Below are positions 11,597-24,900 of a stretch of DNA of 38,858 nucleotides, piece after piece. The DNA lies in the NCBI GenBank assembly GCA_020536535.1, contig JAHLWZ010000954.1, positions 1-38,858 of the forward strand, given 5' to 3'. Within the stretch, counting starts at the first letter, position 1; each line of letters begins with the position of its first letter. The notes under the pieces are model-generated. The model saw nothing but the letters and a program-made list of their open reading frames with translations, was not told where the DNA came from and searched no databases. The position numbers were made by a program, and so were the translations under genes. This DNA comes from Pelomyxa schiedti (Eukaryota; Evosea; Pelobiontida; Pelomyxidae).

Positions 11597-14584
11597 ATGG
11601 CGACGTCGCAATCACGACTGCAGTACAGCGGACAAGCCGGTGCCGTGCACAGGCAAGATCTCTACTACTACGTTTATTGCATATATGGGACTGAATGCGT
11701 TTTTATTTTTACATGGCTTTTTTTTTTTTTCTCCACGCACATAAGATGGGAACTAACGAGCAACATAGTTATTCTCGCGAAGAATTAGAAGGCGTTGTGG
11801 ACCACTTGAATACAGTTCTGGGGAACGATGATCTTTTGAAGTGTGCCACTTTTGATAAGCAAGGCATAATTAACTTTTTTCCCCACTCCTTTCAGGTCAG
11901 GGAAGCTACCTTTTGCGAGAATCCCTCTTAACCCAAAAAGTGATGACGTCTTTACTGCCATGAAGGACGGTGTCATCATGTGGTCTGTAATACCTTTCAT
12001 TTCCTATTCCATGACAATGCTTGGGCAGCAAATTCCTTGATACACTCACACCTCCTGGACAACCTCCATTATGCCAAGGCTGCTGTCTTAAACCAAACAT
12101 GAATATTTACCACATGCACGAAAACAACTTGAGGGTACTTGCAGCAGCTCAAAAATTGGGCCTCAGCCTCACGAACATTGGTGCCGAAGATTTAGACTCT
12201 GCCAGAGCCCCTCATATCCTACTCAGTCTACTGTGGCAATCCACTGCTGTGAGTTTTGTGTGAAACGTTTGGTCACTTCCAACTATCAATAGCTTGACCT
12301 AAGGAAACAAGTGCAAAATGCTGTAAAGACACATGATACCTCTATACTTCTCAAAGAAAACGAAGATAAATCCGCTATTGGACATCTTGTTATTGAAGAG
12401 ATTCTTCTGCGATGGTAATCTTATTTGAAATCCCAATTGCGTTCCAACAAGGAAAAATAAAGGTTCAATTATCACTTGGCGAAAACAAATACACCACCTA
12501 TCAATAACTTCGATACTGATCTACAAGTGCTTACTTCTATAAGCTATTTCTCCTTTGTGAATAACCTTGTAGGATAGTACAAAACTTATTATTCTTCTCA
12601 ATGCACTGGAACCAAAACACTGCACGAAAGCTCCCCTCACGGAGGCTGATCTCTCAAGGAGAGCAGAATTGATGCTCCAGGAAGCGGAAAAAATTGGGTG
12701 TAGAAAGTTTGTCAATCCCAGTGATATCTTGCATGTAACTATAAATTACATTTATTTATTTCTTAGTGTTTCCTTCTAGGGCAATACGAGGTTAAATTGT
12801 ATGTGTTCGGGTATTCTTCTTTCATTTACCTTTTCTAAGTTGGGTTTATTGCAAATCTATTTTCCAAGTATCCTTCTATGACAGAGCTTCCACCCACTCC
12901 TGAACCCCACCAGGTCACCCCAAGTGTGACCCCTCCAACTCCAGCACTAGTTGTAATGCCCGCCACACTCGTTGGCACATCAACTCCCACAACAACTACA
13001 CCAACTGTTACTCCTACTCCTACTCCTACACCTGCACCCACACCAACCCCCGCTTCCGTCCCAGGTTGCCTGTTTCTCCCATTTTATATTGCTCTAAATC
13101 AATGTAGAGGCACCCCCTTCCTATTCCTCATTACTTGGATCTGATGCCTTGAAATCTTTTGTTGTCCCTGAGAATGTTTCCCGCCAGGGTAAGGTGACAT
13201 TTAGTAAGTCCACTTTATTAATATGATTTCAGAAGCACCACCATCTTATTTACAAGCTATGCAATCTCTGCCCCCAACTACTCCCACAGTGGACTATCAG
13301 CAAGCCCTTCAAAACTTTCAGCAGCAACAGCTTTTACAACAACAACAACAACAACAAAAACTCTTACAGGAGGAACAGCAAAAACAACAGCTCCTTCAAC
13401 AACAACTCTTACAGCAGCAGCAACAACAACTCTTACAGCAGCAACAGCAGCAACTCCTGCAACAACAACAGCAGCAGCAACAACAACAACTCTTGCAGCA
13501 GCAGCAACAGCAACAGCAACAACAATGGAACCAGACTTCACAGTACACACAGCCACCCTATCCAGCACAGCCTCCTTCACCATATGCCCAACCACCCTCA
13601 ACATATCCACCACAGCAACCACCCTACCCGTATCCTTACCCCTCACAACCAACATACCCCCCTCAGCAGCCATATGGGGATCAGTATGGTGCCTATGGGC
13701 AACAGTGGGCCGCACAAACAGCAATGCAATCTAGAGGACTGAAATTCTTCGAAGATTTGAAGAACTCCCTTGCTCGAAAATACACTATGTATATCTCCTG
13801 AGCACTCCTAATATGTAATTTCCCTTTCAGTGTGATTGATATGAGCCAGTCGATGCTGTCTCAAGTTGGTGGAGTTTCTCGGTGGAAAAGTGCTCAGCAA
13901 GCTGTTGGTTTGTTTCTTCTTTTCTCCAAGAAAAACAAATTTACACCCTATAGCATACATGGCGCCATTCGCCATTCGGGCAGATCCGGTTGGCATTACC
14001 CTGTGGTTCTTTTCATCAGGTCCAAAGTTCTTCAAGCATTCTAACATCCAAGGTTGCTCCGAACTAAACGGGCTTTATTTTAATAGTTCACAGATGTAAA
14101 TGAAATCTACAGGCTATTTTCTCAGTATACTCCCCATGGAACCACAAATCTGGATGGAGTATTACGATGTGTGTTTGCTGACCATTTCACCACAAATGCG
14201 CGCAGACCAGAGACAGTGTTGGTTGTAACTGATGGTGAGCCTGATTCACATGTTGCTGTCGAGGGTGAAATCGTGACTTGCACCAAGTTATTGCAGACAA
14301 GAGAGGAACTGAGTATATCCTTCATCCAAGTAAGCGAATCACCACCTACATTAGTCATAAAACACAGCACTAATTACCCAAAGGTGGGAGATGACCCAAG
14401 GGCTACTGCCTTCCTTGACTATTTAGACAATAACCTCGTTTCACGGGCCGGAGCTGTATTAGATATTGGTCTCTACCCCTCCTGTTTTCTAAAACTAACT
14501 TCCTCCACAGTGGACACCAAAACTGTTGGTCGCATGATGGGAATGTCCTTTGAAGCCTTTATCTACAAGTCCCTAACCAGTTAA
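11597..14584 (+). CDS. Fimbrin-type tandem CH + PPSY + poly-Q + vWA protein, 758 aa
   Basis: Sixteen exons, all in phase: 11597-11671, 11746-11840, 11896-11982, 12029-12248, 12293-12414, 12463-12526, 12573-12734, 12780-12798, 12840-13064, 13108-13188, 13233-13788, 13831-13907, 13954-14052, 14094-14329, 14384-14468, 14511-14584. CH1 (~30-155) has SDDVFTAMKDGVIMCKFLD and NIGAEDL; CH2 (~160-290) has EEILLRWFNYHLA, the ELMLQEAEKIGCRKFV helix and FGFIANLFSKYP. Both look like fimbrin/plastin actin-binding CH domains. A Pro/Thr linker, two EAPPSY motifs and a long Gln tract follow, then a Pro/Tyr stretch and a C-terminal vWA domain (~590-758) with intact MIDAS (IDMSQS, GTTNLDG, VTDGEP). It probably binds F-actin through the CH pair while the vWA recruits a partner. 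Confidence 0.88.
13318..13525 (+). repeat. CAA/CAG (poly-Gln) repeat tract
   Basis: About 208 bp of mixed CAA/CAG codons broken at intervals by CTC/CTT-TTA (Leu) codons, inside exon 11 of the CH-vWA gene. It encodes Gln runs of the form QQQQLL. The mixed codons argue for selection on the protein or slow slippage rather than a young microsatellite. Confidence 0.9.
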
Positions 14585-14918
14585 ACGAATAACCTTTTTA
14601 TTAATTAATTTTCAAGTTCCTACTTTGTTAAATGGGTATTTGTTGAGTGAATCAACAACCATCACATTCCAAGCTCTGCCGGTCTGTGAATCCCGTGCGG
14701 GATTTCGTTGGCTGTGATAACTTTGTGCCTCTCATGCTTGATTGAGATGGTTTTTCAATTGTCGATGGGCTCCGTGCTTCCGTTGCCTATTAAGATTGAA
14801 CACGCCAACAATCGACAGGACTGCAGTGGGTTTTTGTGTAACCTAGTGCCTATGAGTCTTCCCAGTACTTCTCTCTTTCATTTCAGGAAAAAATTTAACG
14901 GAAACCGAGTCGCAAAAA
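14585..14918 (+). other. Intergenic spacer, 334 bp
   Basis: Lies between two plus-strand genes. A TTTCATTTCAG at about 14876-14886 just before the next start (14919) could be the acceptor of a 5' UTR intron. Otherwise I see no supported feature. Confidence 0.4.
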
Positions 14919-16517
14919 ATGCACGGATTCACAGAAGTAAGGAAGCACCGACACGACAACGAGAGGACGCTGCGTCGTGGCGACGGAGGACCACGTCGTG
15001 GTACCTCTGTGCCGTCTGAGACGGATTATGGGTTGTTGGGGCAGTTGTTGAACCTACGGGCTGAAAACGAGGCCATGAGAAACAAATCGGCCGCGATAGA
15101 TGCACACCTGGAAAACGTGAGTAGATTCACATGGTCCTTCTTTACTTTCTTTGTCTCTACTCTACAATATTGTGATGAGCCAACAAAAACAAAAACAAAA
15201 AGCTAGAGCGATCGTTGGAACATATGTCTAGTGCGAGGGGTACTGCCAGGTTTGATTTCTCGAAATCTATCTCCAGGAATGCTGAGACACCTGTTTCAGA
15301 GTACCTTTCTCACACAACACGGCTCTTCTTTATATAACTGCATAAAAGGGTTCCAACAGAAAACCAACTTGCGGACTACTGCAGTTCCCTTTCACTTCCT
15401 GCCACTTATCGTTCGAATGTTTCATCACAATCCAATCTCAGATCCCTATCACAGTAAGAAGCATGCGTCCCCAAGCATTATTACACTAACACGAACTTTT
15501 TTTCAGGCCAGTGACCCCAAAACGCACCCCAGTCCAATTTTCCAACCGTCAAAGTCTCAGGTCACTATTTCTAACATTTTTTCTGGATGATAAATAACCC
15601 ATTTCCAGTGGCCGTGATATTGGTCTTTATACTGGATTAACGAAAGTCTTCGGCACTATCAATCGGTCTAATTGTGGTACCATTCCATTTCTAGTAGGAA
15701 AAACCTTATGATTATGAGGGAGTGAGTATCGAACTGCAGTAACTGCTCCAAAAATTTTGTTGTACTCCAAGGGGGAAGGCCTTAAAGAAGGTTTTTACTA
15801 TGTATGCAATGTAGACGGAGCTGCATCATTCATTGGAACAACCATGAAGTATCTTCCTCTGGGGTAGGTAGGTTAACCACTAAATTTTGCCTTCAGAGGT
15901 TCTGTGGCACCCGAAACACAGCTCCTATTAAATAGTGGAATTTTACCAAACCATTTGAGGTATTTCAGTGTTCTAAAAAAAGAGAATCCACTCACTTTCA
16001 TGCAGTGGAACCCAAAATCAAGCCGCTACTGCCAAGTTGACTTCATCGCCGACAAGTGCAAGGAATAGGCCACTTACATACTCACAAACAAGATCCAGTT
16101 TACTGAGAAGTCAAAAACGTACTTTTCCTTCCCTTCATTACCCCTTTTTGCTGTTTACTTTATGCAGTAACTGCCCACATGAAAAATGAAAGCACGTTTT
16201 CACCCCGGCCTTCTGCCCTCACTCCAGAAGAGAGGACAAAGTACTTCGAGAGACTCAGTGCACCCCGCCACCAAACTCCACATACAAACACCACTGCCTC
16301 CAAACATGTTACGATGCAGAGCCTGCGGCAGCAGTATTCAGCAAACAGTAACTCTCACACAACTGGGTCACTTGCTAGCTCGGCTGAACAACAAGATAGC
16401 AACAGTGTCCAAGAAGAAGGAATTTCTCAACAGCAGGAATCAGAAGAAAGTCTGGAGTGCAGTGACCCTCTGGAAGAAACCAGCACAAGATGTGAAGAGC
16501 CTGTACCTAGTGAATGA
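14919..16517 (+). CDS. Hypothetical protein, 390 aa, 9 exons
   Basis: Exons, all in phase: 14919-15116, 15203-15300, 15349-15453, 15507-15560, 15609-15676, 15740-15863, 15897-15959, 16006-16118, 16168-16517. A basic N-terminus (HRHDNERTLRRGDGGPRRG) leads into a short coiled coil at ~45-85 (LLGQLLNLRAENEAMRN, then DAHLENLERSLEHM), a Ser/Thr-rich region with SP/TP sites (PVTPKRTP), and a compact hydrophobic segment in the middle (GRDIGLYTGLTKVFG, then KILLYSKGEG and GFYYVCNVDGAASFIGTTM). The C-terminal half is polar and Ser/Gln/Glu-rich, probably disordered. No known domain is recognised. The coiled coil and SP/TP sites would suit a phosphorylated scaffold protein, but that is speculation. Confidence 0.75.
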
Positions 16518-16661
16518 GAATTGTATATAACGGCAAAACTGTAACCTGAAAGCTGTATACTTGTAGTAAAAACAAAACCACTACTTTTTGTACATTCCCT
16601 CTACTTTAAGAAACAACACAACGGCTTAGGTAACAACATTTTCTAAATTACATAGTGGTTC

Positions 16662-18925
16662 TTACAAACGAGAACCACCCAAAATGACATGAGACCCACC
16701 CCGGTAATTGTAGGATGGGAGTGCTCTTGTGTTTGTGATTATTACTGAGTGTGGTCTGATAGGGTGTTGCTGTTGTGGTGATGATGTGTTGCTACTACTT
16801 GTTGCTGTTGTACTTGTACTAAAACTATTCCAACTGGTACTAGCACTACTGCTGGAGTGCTGAGGGATTTGAGGTGGCGAGGGTGATGACGAGGGCGGGC
16901 GGGGCGCCGGCGATGTCGGGGGGCTTATAGGGGAAGGAGTGGGCGGGGGCGGCGCGGGAATGACCGGGAGGGGCGGTTCTAGCTGTACGTTGAGGAGCGA
17001 GAGGGGCGGGAGCGGGGGTGGCGAGGGGGGCGGGGGCAGGGAGAGCCGCGGCGACCGCGTGGAGAGCGACGCCGGCGACGTGTTGGGTGCTGGGGATGGG
17101 GGGAGGACCGGCGCGGGGTGCTGCGGAAGGGCGTGCAGCAGGAACGAGGTTGCGGCGAGCGGGGGCGGTGCCGGCGGGGGCTCCTGGAAGCCGGGCGGCA
17201 GGTGTTGAGGGAAGCAGTCGGGGAGGGGCGGGGCGTGGGGCGCACTTGGCCTGAGAAGGGAAGGGGAGGGTGGAGTGCTGGACAGTGGAGCGAGGGTTGA
17301 AGTCGACTCTTTTGGGCTGGCCATGGTGGGGCTCGTCTGCCGGACACCAAGCAAGTTGGTTGGCCGTGGGACACTCCCGTTGGTAAGCTGTAAAGATGAA
17401 TGACTCCGCAGAAGTCCTTTATGTGGGGAGGTCGGTTTCTCAACGTAGCTTGATTGCTCCAGAAATTCTGGGCATTGCAACATTCCAAAGAACAGAGGTG
17501 GCATTGTTGATGTTGGGTCGATGGACATGCTGCAGCAGACTTCCGTGGCAAATTTCTTGGTGCTACTTTTAGCAATGATTGTCTTGATCTTTTCTGTTGG
17601 CTTCAAATGGCATACAAATGTGTGTGTTGTGTCCTGCAGGTAATTAGGATGAACAGGTAAGGAACTGTGCACATACGTTAAAATCAAACATTGTAATGGA
17701 GCTGCTATCTTTTGTATAGACCACCATGAGTGGGGCAACTACTGATAGACCAAGAGCGGGTCCAGGTGCATGCAGTGGTATAGTTTTAATAATAGCACAA
17801 TCCTTGACAAAATGAATAGTAAAGTAAATTTTCTAGAGTTTGTACAGGAATTAGCCAGCAGCAAAGATTTCCGTCATTTCCTACGGACCACATCTTACCG
17901 TCACAGGCAACCAAACCAGTAATAGCGCTTGTTTGCTTGCTTGCCAAGGTGCTACTCGAACTGATTACACTCAACGACTAGCCCAGATGTAGCACTTCAG
18001 GAAATGAAATAAAAGATTAAAATACTCACGGTACTGTGAACACAATAAAGAGAATCCCCAGCAGCTGCACACAAGGTGATTGAGTCAAAAGAGCACATGG
18101 AGGCCACGGGATATTGCTCACATATATCAACCAGGCACGCCAAAGGTGCTGACTTTGCCTGTGAAAGAAGTGACTGGCCTATAAGTAATCCAATACTCTC
18201 ACCTCACTGTTCCAGGAAAAAACGTAAATGGAACCTTTCTTAGACCCTGCAAACACATACGCACCATTGTACATGATACTAAGGAATGTTTCATGACGAC
18301 TTGTATGAAGGACAGTTCCGGACTAGTAGCTGTTACTGCTTCTGTACCAAAAAGGATACCATACCATAGAAAAAATGGTCATTGTTCCGTCAGTGGTGCT
18401 GGACCATAACAAAACTTCGTTGTCAGTATGTACACTGCTTAGTGTAACAACTGGAGCTGTGTGAATATCAATTTTGTGCACTGGCATTGCTGGGTGTGAT
18501 GCCTGAACGCCAATGAGGGGAATAAATGTAACCTCTAACTACACACGTTCACCCAGTTCATAAAGTATACCGAACCATCCTCCATAGCCGCAATGAGTGA
18601 GTTGTCCACTACCTAAAGAGTTAGGAATCTACAAAGAGAAAAGTACAAACCAAGAGATGCAGTGGACTTCCGGGAACATCAACGCCATGTAAACAATCTA
18701 ATGTCATATTTCTTGAAGTACGCAAACCAGTTAGTAAGGAATAAAATTTCCCAACCAGAGGGGTACCTGGATTTTTCTTCCGAATAATCCTGGGAGATGT
18801 TAAATAAAGATACTGAGGATACAACGTACTGGTCTTTTTGGGGGTTTACTACTTCCTGATGCAGGGCTACTATGTGACAATGACAAGCGGTACGCCCTAA
18901 TCTCTTGAGCCGGAATAATAAGGGA
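16662..18925 (-). other. WD40-type propeller and Pro-rich tail of the Roco protein
   Basis: Exons 18925-18830, 18776-18651, 18612-18547, 18502-18365, 18322-18203, 18158-18030, 17977-17846, 17802-17677, 17633-16662. Blade-like strands: SLIAAMEDGSVYFMNWV, EVLLWSSTTDGTMTIFSM, YVFAGSKKGSIYVFSWNSE, LCAAAGDSLYCVHST, KMWSVGNDGNLCCWLI and MVVYTKDSSSITMFDF. The last exon continues into ~270 residues of Pro/Ser low complexity rich in PPP/SPP motifs (possible SH3, WW or profilin ligands). Confidence 0.85.
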
Positions 18926-21900
18926 CTGGACAGGGTTCTTTATTGCCCATTAGTCTCGGGAAATCACCAAGGCACAACATACATGCATGGGGGCCGACGT
19001 GGAGGTCGACGTATTTGCCCGAGGCCTACAAGGCGAGGGGTTTTGGCAGCCAAGAATGCCTGCCAGAGGGGATAACTCTTGAAGTATTTGTGAAAAAGTT
19101 GGGCGCAAGCTTTCTGAAGCATGCCAGCATCTCTCGACAAGTTGATACAGCTGGAGATGCTCCGGTTCGGAAAATCTTCCAGTTGGAAGGACTGGGCGGA
19201 TTCCACTGAGTACCTACCCTACACTTGATTTGTGAAGAAGGAAAAGGGTTGTTTACTTTTTCTTCGATAATGATGTTGAAGGACAACTTCCCAAAGTATT
19301 TCTCCCGCGCAATCATTTCATATAAAATTACCTGCAACGGGAATCACTGAAGGATTAACGGAGTGGGTGTCCTACTCCATATGAATAAACATCAGATTTA
19401 GTGGTGAAGGGTCCTTTCCTCATAACTTCAGGAGCAAGCCAGACTTATAAAGGCAAAAGTGAGAACGAGTCGATGTCTTACTTCGGGCAATACCAGGATT
19501 GTCAACAACCTCACTTGCTACTGTATTTTGAAGACCTGTAAGACCTGAAGAAAGTAAGATCAGGAAGTTATTGTATGTGCCAATACCAAAATCTGCGACC
19601 TGTTGATGAAGGGTGAGTGAATGACTCGAGTTAAGTTATGAATGACCTTTGCTACAACAGAATCCAGGTGAGATAGCCCAGCAAGGAGTATGTTTGGGCT
19701 TTTTAAATCTCTGTGGATTTGAGGAGGCGTTGAGTCATGTAAGAAGCGCATAGCACAGGCGATATCCATGGCTATCTTAAGCACTAGTGGGAACGGGAGT
19801 GGGTTGCTTTCTCCACCATTATACTGGTTGTGTATGTAGTTGTACAGATCTCCATGGGGAACAAATTCTGTTACAATACAAAGCGGACTCAGGCATAAGC
19901 CAATAAGTTCAACGATGCAGGGGTGTTTAAGACCACTAATGGTGGTTATAAGGTTTTATTTATGTGTTTACCTCATAACCCAAACTTCTCTTTGAAATTC
20001 GGCAAACTTCGAGTCACTGTGTGGGGAATCCCTCTTTGACTTCAGTTGTTTGACCGCTACAATCTTGTTGGTTACTGTCCATGTAGCTTTGTAAACAACA
20101 GCAGCACTTCCTGGTATACAGTGATTGGCTTACTTCTCCCTTTGGGTAACGTACCTTCACCAATAACTGCACCAAGCTTCAAATCTGAAAATGAGAGTTT
20201 GTCTGCATTACATGTACTCATTGAAAATTCGGGTACCACAACACTTGTGGCAATAGGGTGGATCCCAGAGCAGTAAAGAAAGGGATCTCCCTGTGTTATA
20301 AGTGTCAAGGAGAAGGAAGAAATGAGACCATACTTTCAGTGCAGCATTTTCACAGTCGCTGACTGGGAAAAGATATGGTGGGGAATTAGGATGACTTGTT
20401 TGACAATGATAGCACGGAATGAAGACTTGAGGTTTCTGGAAATACCAAGAGTGAGCATTCGTTAACAAAAAAAGAGTTCTAACTTACCACACCCAAATCT
20501 GCAAACAAAGACGTCAAGCAATCATATACAAAACGTGATAGTACATCTGGCATAGGAGCTCTTACATCAACCGCTACAGTTGACACATCTGCCAACAAAT
20601 GAACCAGGATTGTTTCCAAATCCTTTTTCAGAAAAGCAGATTCTTTCCACATATAAAGCACAGTAGTGTGTGAATCGGAGGCAACACGAGCCTTGGTGAA
20701 AGTAAATCTCTGAGAGTTTGGGTTGTTGCTTACCAGAAATAGGTTCATAATATTGTGTGGTACATGAGGATTGAAAACAAAACGTCTCCCAGTTTGAGTA
20801 AGTTGTGATCCAGGGCCTAGGGAAGGCCAGAGGCTTGATCTTTTGGGGGGGTGAGCTAAATTTAAAGTCAGGAGTTAATACATTTGCGTGGGAGGTGAGG
20901 ATGGGAGTAACGAAGGGACAAGAAATATAGGTTCAGAAAGGGTACAATTCTAGAACAATTGTTAAAAAAGTAGTTGTATCGCCTAAAAAGAAAGGTACCA
21001 CAATTTTTAGGATGAGTTGATGCTTTATGAGAAGTTGGCAGAAAATGGGGTAGAGCTTTTTTGGATATGTGGGGTCTTTGTCCCAGAAGGAGGTGATGTT
21101 CTCAGTAGTGAGGAGAGCAGAACCAAAAATCGATGGCAATGGCGTGGATAACGATATGAGCTGAACAAGCCACTGCCACATGTTAAGGAAAAAAATGAAA
21201 ATAATAAAAAGACCTGATTGTCAATAACAATGAAATCAAAAAAGGTATTATCACCAGCAGTAAAGTGAACTGTTCCCGCTTCACAAAGATACTCTACTGC
21301 TTGTCTTTGAGCTGTGTCATCCCTGGAAGAATGTTAAAACGTTCAAGAGATTAGGAGGAAAGGGCTGGGTTCTCTACGTGATTGCACAAACGGATGCTAG
21401 TGCAGAAAAATCTAACCAAGACAGCACAGGCGGTTTAAAAACTGATCTATGTCTGTCAACATATTTGTCTAGTGTTACAAAGACCCGAGGAACAGAGAAG
21501 GTCATTCGTCTTTGGTCAGCTAGCTTGGTAATCAGGAGTTGAATATAGGCACGTAACCTGGGTTTGAATTGGAGGTGGTACAGATTGAGAGTTATACTTT
21601 GAAAAACCCTTCATTGTTGGAGGACTTATGGCAACTGAGCCACAAATATTGGGGAACTGTTGTTGAAGTCGTAGAAACAAATTTCCCTTCAATGAAGCTA
21701 GTTCAGATGGGGAAAGCCTGTGATGAAAGAGAAAACATCAGCGAAGGTTCGAGTTAGTGGTAGGAACTTTTCTCTATGAGTAGCAACGAACAAAATTGGC
21801 ACAATAGGCCCGTGCTTGTAAATGAGAGAAAGCCATTCTTCAACTTGAGACACATTCACTGGCTGTGAAATATCACACACAAAAATGACGACAACATTAT

Positions 21901-24900
21901 TTGAAAGGAAAGGTCGTGATGTATAGAAGCCAGCTTCAAGTATCAGTGTTAGGGAGGCAGATGCCAAGTCACAAACCAGATCCTGAAAATTCCCATACAT
22001 GCAGTATTCCCGAGTGATGTCGGTGGCCATTTTCTTGTCTTTCAGAAAAATTAATCGGAATTCTCCATTCCTCTTATCAAAGTGAGTGTATGGTAAAATG
22101 GTTGCCTTTGTTACCATAAGTAGCAAGAGCATATTTCCGTTGTTTGTGTGTCAGAGCTATTTTGTCTCTAATACAGTTGAGCATTGCCGTTTTGCCTACG
22201 GAAGAACTGCCAAGCTAAAGGAAATTATTGTTGGACGCGTGATGATAAGACACACCACAAGGACTCTTTTTTGAATTATATTGACTTTTTCAGAGCCATT
22301 GCTGTGTAGAAAAGATAACAGTGGCCCCACTGGCATTACAGCAAAGTCCTTTGGGGGCCATATCAAATTACTTTTCCCGTTTCCCACAAGCTTGAGGCAC
22401 TCCAATTTGCTGAGGTATCCGATTGTAGGAGGTATCTCTTCAAAAAGGTTGTCCTGCAGTTCCAGAATTTTCAAATTCACCTTTTTTTTTTTTTAGATAC
22501 TAGTAGAAGTGGGTAGGAATACCAATTGACCAATGGATGCCGGGACATAACTTATTTTGTTACTATGCGCTCGTAATATGCGCAGCTCACACAGGCAATT
22601 TATACCCACAGGGAGCTCCTGTATGTCATTGGCACTTATGTCCAGATTCATTACAGTAGACATTTTGAGAATCACCTGGTTTGTGTCAAAGATATTAGTA
22701 AGAATGATGTATACATTGGGAAAAGTGGCAAAGGCATTGCCGGAAATATTCAATGATTTCAAGTAGACGAGCGATGTGAAGTCATTGGGTAATTCATCAA
22801 GAAAATTCAAGGAAATATTTAATCTGAAAAAACCACTTAAGAAGTGTTTCAAATAAGGAATCGACAAACGATTGCAAGACGGCAAAATCAGTCCAAGAGG
22901 ATGGATAGAATGCTAATCCAATGGAAGATGCATTCAGATCCTGAATTACTGGAGCAAATGCTGGCAATGTCTTCGAGAGGCCACTAATATGTTGCCTACT
23001 GATATTCAACTGAAAGAAGGTATTAAAATTGCTTGTTTTTTATCAAGAGATGTGCCACACTCGGCATAGATGTCTACAGTTCCCCAAAGAAGCTGGAAAT
23101 GATGCAAGCTTGCCTACTGAAACGTCTAGAATCTATTTATTACATAAATTTTAGGAAGAACACGTCTACAAAACCTTTAATTCGACAAGAGAGAGTGTAG
23201 AAGGAAGACAAACAAGAGGGTTGGACGAAATAGAAAAGTCAATCAGGAATTTTTGATGACTTTCCATAAGCCGAAACACTTCATCAGAAATGTGGTTAAT
23301 GTTATTTGAACTAAACAGTGATCAAAAATAGGGCACTGTAGGTTACAAAGTACCTCAAATTAAGCTTTCTCAGATTGGGTAGGTACAGAATAGCAAGAGG
23401 AAATGTGTTCAAGTTATTTCCACTTAAATCAAGCACATTCAAATTCTCAGTGAGAGGAAACACAAATTCTCCATGAACAGTATTTGGAAGGAAGAACATA
23501 TTACGATTCTTCAATTCAATGCTGGGGCAATTGAAGGATGAGAGTGGAGGATCCAGTTGCTTTATTTGCCTTTTGATATGGCGGATTGAGGAAACAAACT
23601 CTACTCCATATAAGTTTCTGAACACGATCTCTACTTGGTACCTTTTTGGATGGCAGAATTCCACCTAAACAAGAGGAAATTCCAAAGGGAACACTCAGAA
23701 AATGACACCGTGATTCGCAGAATATTGTCCTGAGTTTCTCCCATGTACAAGGTATTTTTGTATTGCTCCAAATTTGTTAATGAGAGCAGATAATCCCAAA
23801 ATGATTGCTTGTCTCTGTTGGCACGCCAGAGTTCACTCTGAGAATTTCCAAGTAAGACATGAATACAAAAGCATAAGTTTAACAAGTAAACCTCATTGGT
23901 ATGGGAGAAAGTGCCAAAACGTTGTGAGTTGAAAGCGTCTATCACAGTAAGAAGAAAGTCCTCATTAAACTCAAAGTACTGTGGATACTCCTGGTTTCAT
24001 TTTGAGAAGGATGAAATACAGTGCTGTGGAATACTTGGAAAATATTCCATATGAGGAAGATGAACTACAAAATTGAGTCATAGGAAAAGAGTATAGAGTA
24101 TGGGAAAACCTGCAGGAAAATCATGAATAAAGATGAATCACTGAAAGGAAAGCCGAAGCTTCCCCACTGTCTGTCTATTAATTGACCAAAACTGTTTGAG
24201 CATTACTTTAAAATTGTTGTTGTCTGTACAGACCCAGAAAGTGTTCTGAAGTCAGAACTGAGTACTACTTGAACGGCACTCAGGATGCAACAGTCAACAT
24301 CACAATGTCTACTTACTGGACTACTGTTTTCTATGATGACCGAACTTCCCCCCAAAATCATTGTTGTTACAGTGGAGACCGCTTTGGCCAATTGTTTGAG
24401 TTGAACAACCCACATCCTGTAGGAAATGGGAACGCAAGAAAGGAAGAGGGATACTAACTGAATCGATTCTTTCTGATACATAATCGCATCTGTTTCCTCG
24501 AATCAAGTCAGTTGAACAGTAGCAGGTAAAAAATTTTACTAGGTCACGAAGTTCCAAGTATCCCTCCCGCACTTCTGCAGCAGTAGGAGCCTCGAGATAA
24601 CAGCAATTTTGTGATTGAAGGGTCCCAGTACAGGGCTGAATGGAGCAGTCCACCTCAGTTTGGGTGTTACCATGGCTGCCAGTTTTTGCAAATACAACTT
24701 TAGAAATGCCAGCCTTCTGAAGAAACTCTGTAACCTGAGAAGGGAGGTAAGTGGGTATCCTAGGAAGGATTACATACAGATTCTTTTGCATCAGAAAATG
24801 AACTGCTGAATGAAGTAAGAAGAAAAGCTTTGGATTCAGCACAGAAAAAAACAGGTACAGGGAACCTGGGTTCTTTTACACCCTATTCTCCTTAAGGGAA

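Noticed and set aside
13278-13724. Minus-strand Val/Ala-rich open frame
   Set aside because: Antisense of the poly-Gln tract in the CH-vWA gene; no coding signal of its own.
24203-24481. Possible mobile element or repeat family at the 52-bp repeat
   Set aside because: Copy 1 is in frame within a conserved myotubularin block, with no terminal repeats, target-site duplications or transposase nearby.
16662-24500. Reading the kinase, LRR and WD40 pieces as several separate genes
   Set aside because: Every intervening intron keeps phase, the joins restore conserved motifs, and single exons span module borders (23664-23354 and 22480-22256).
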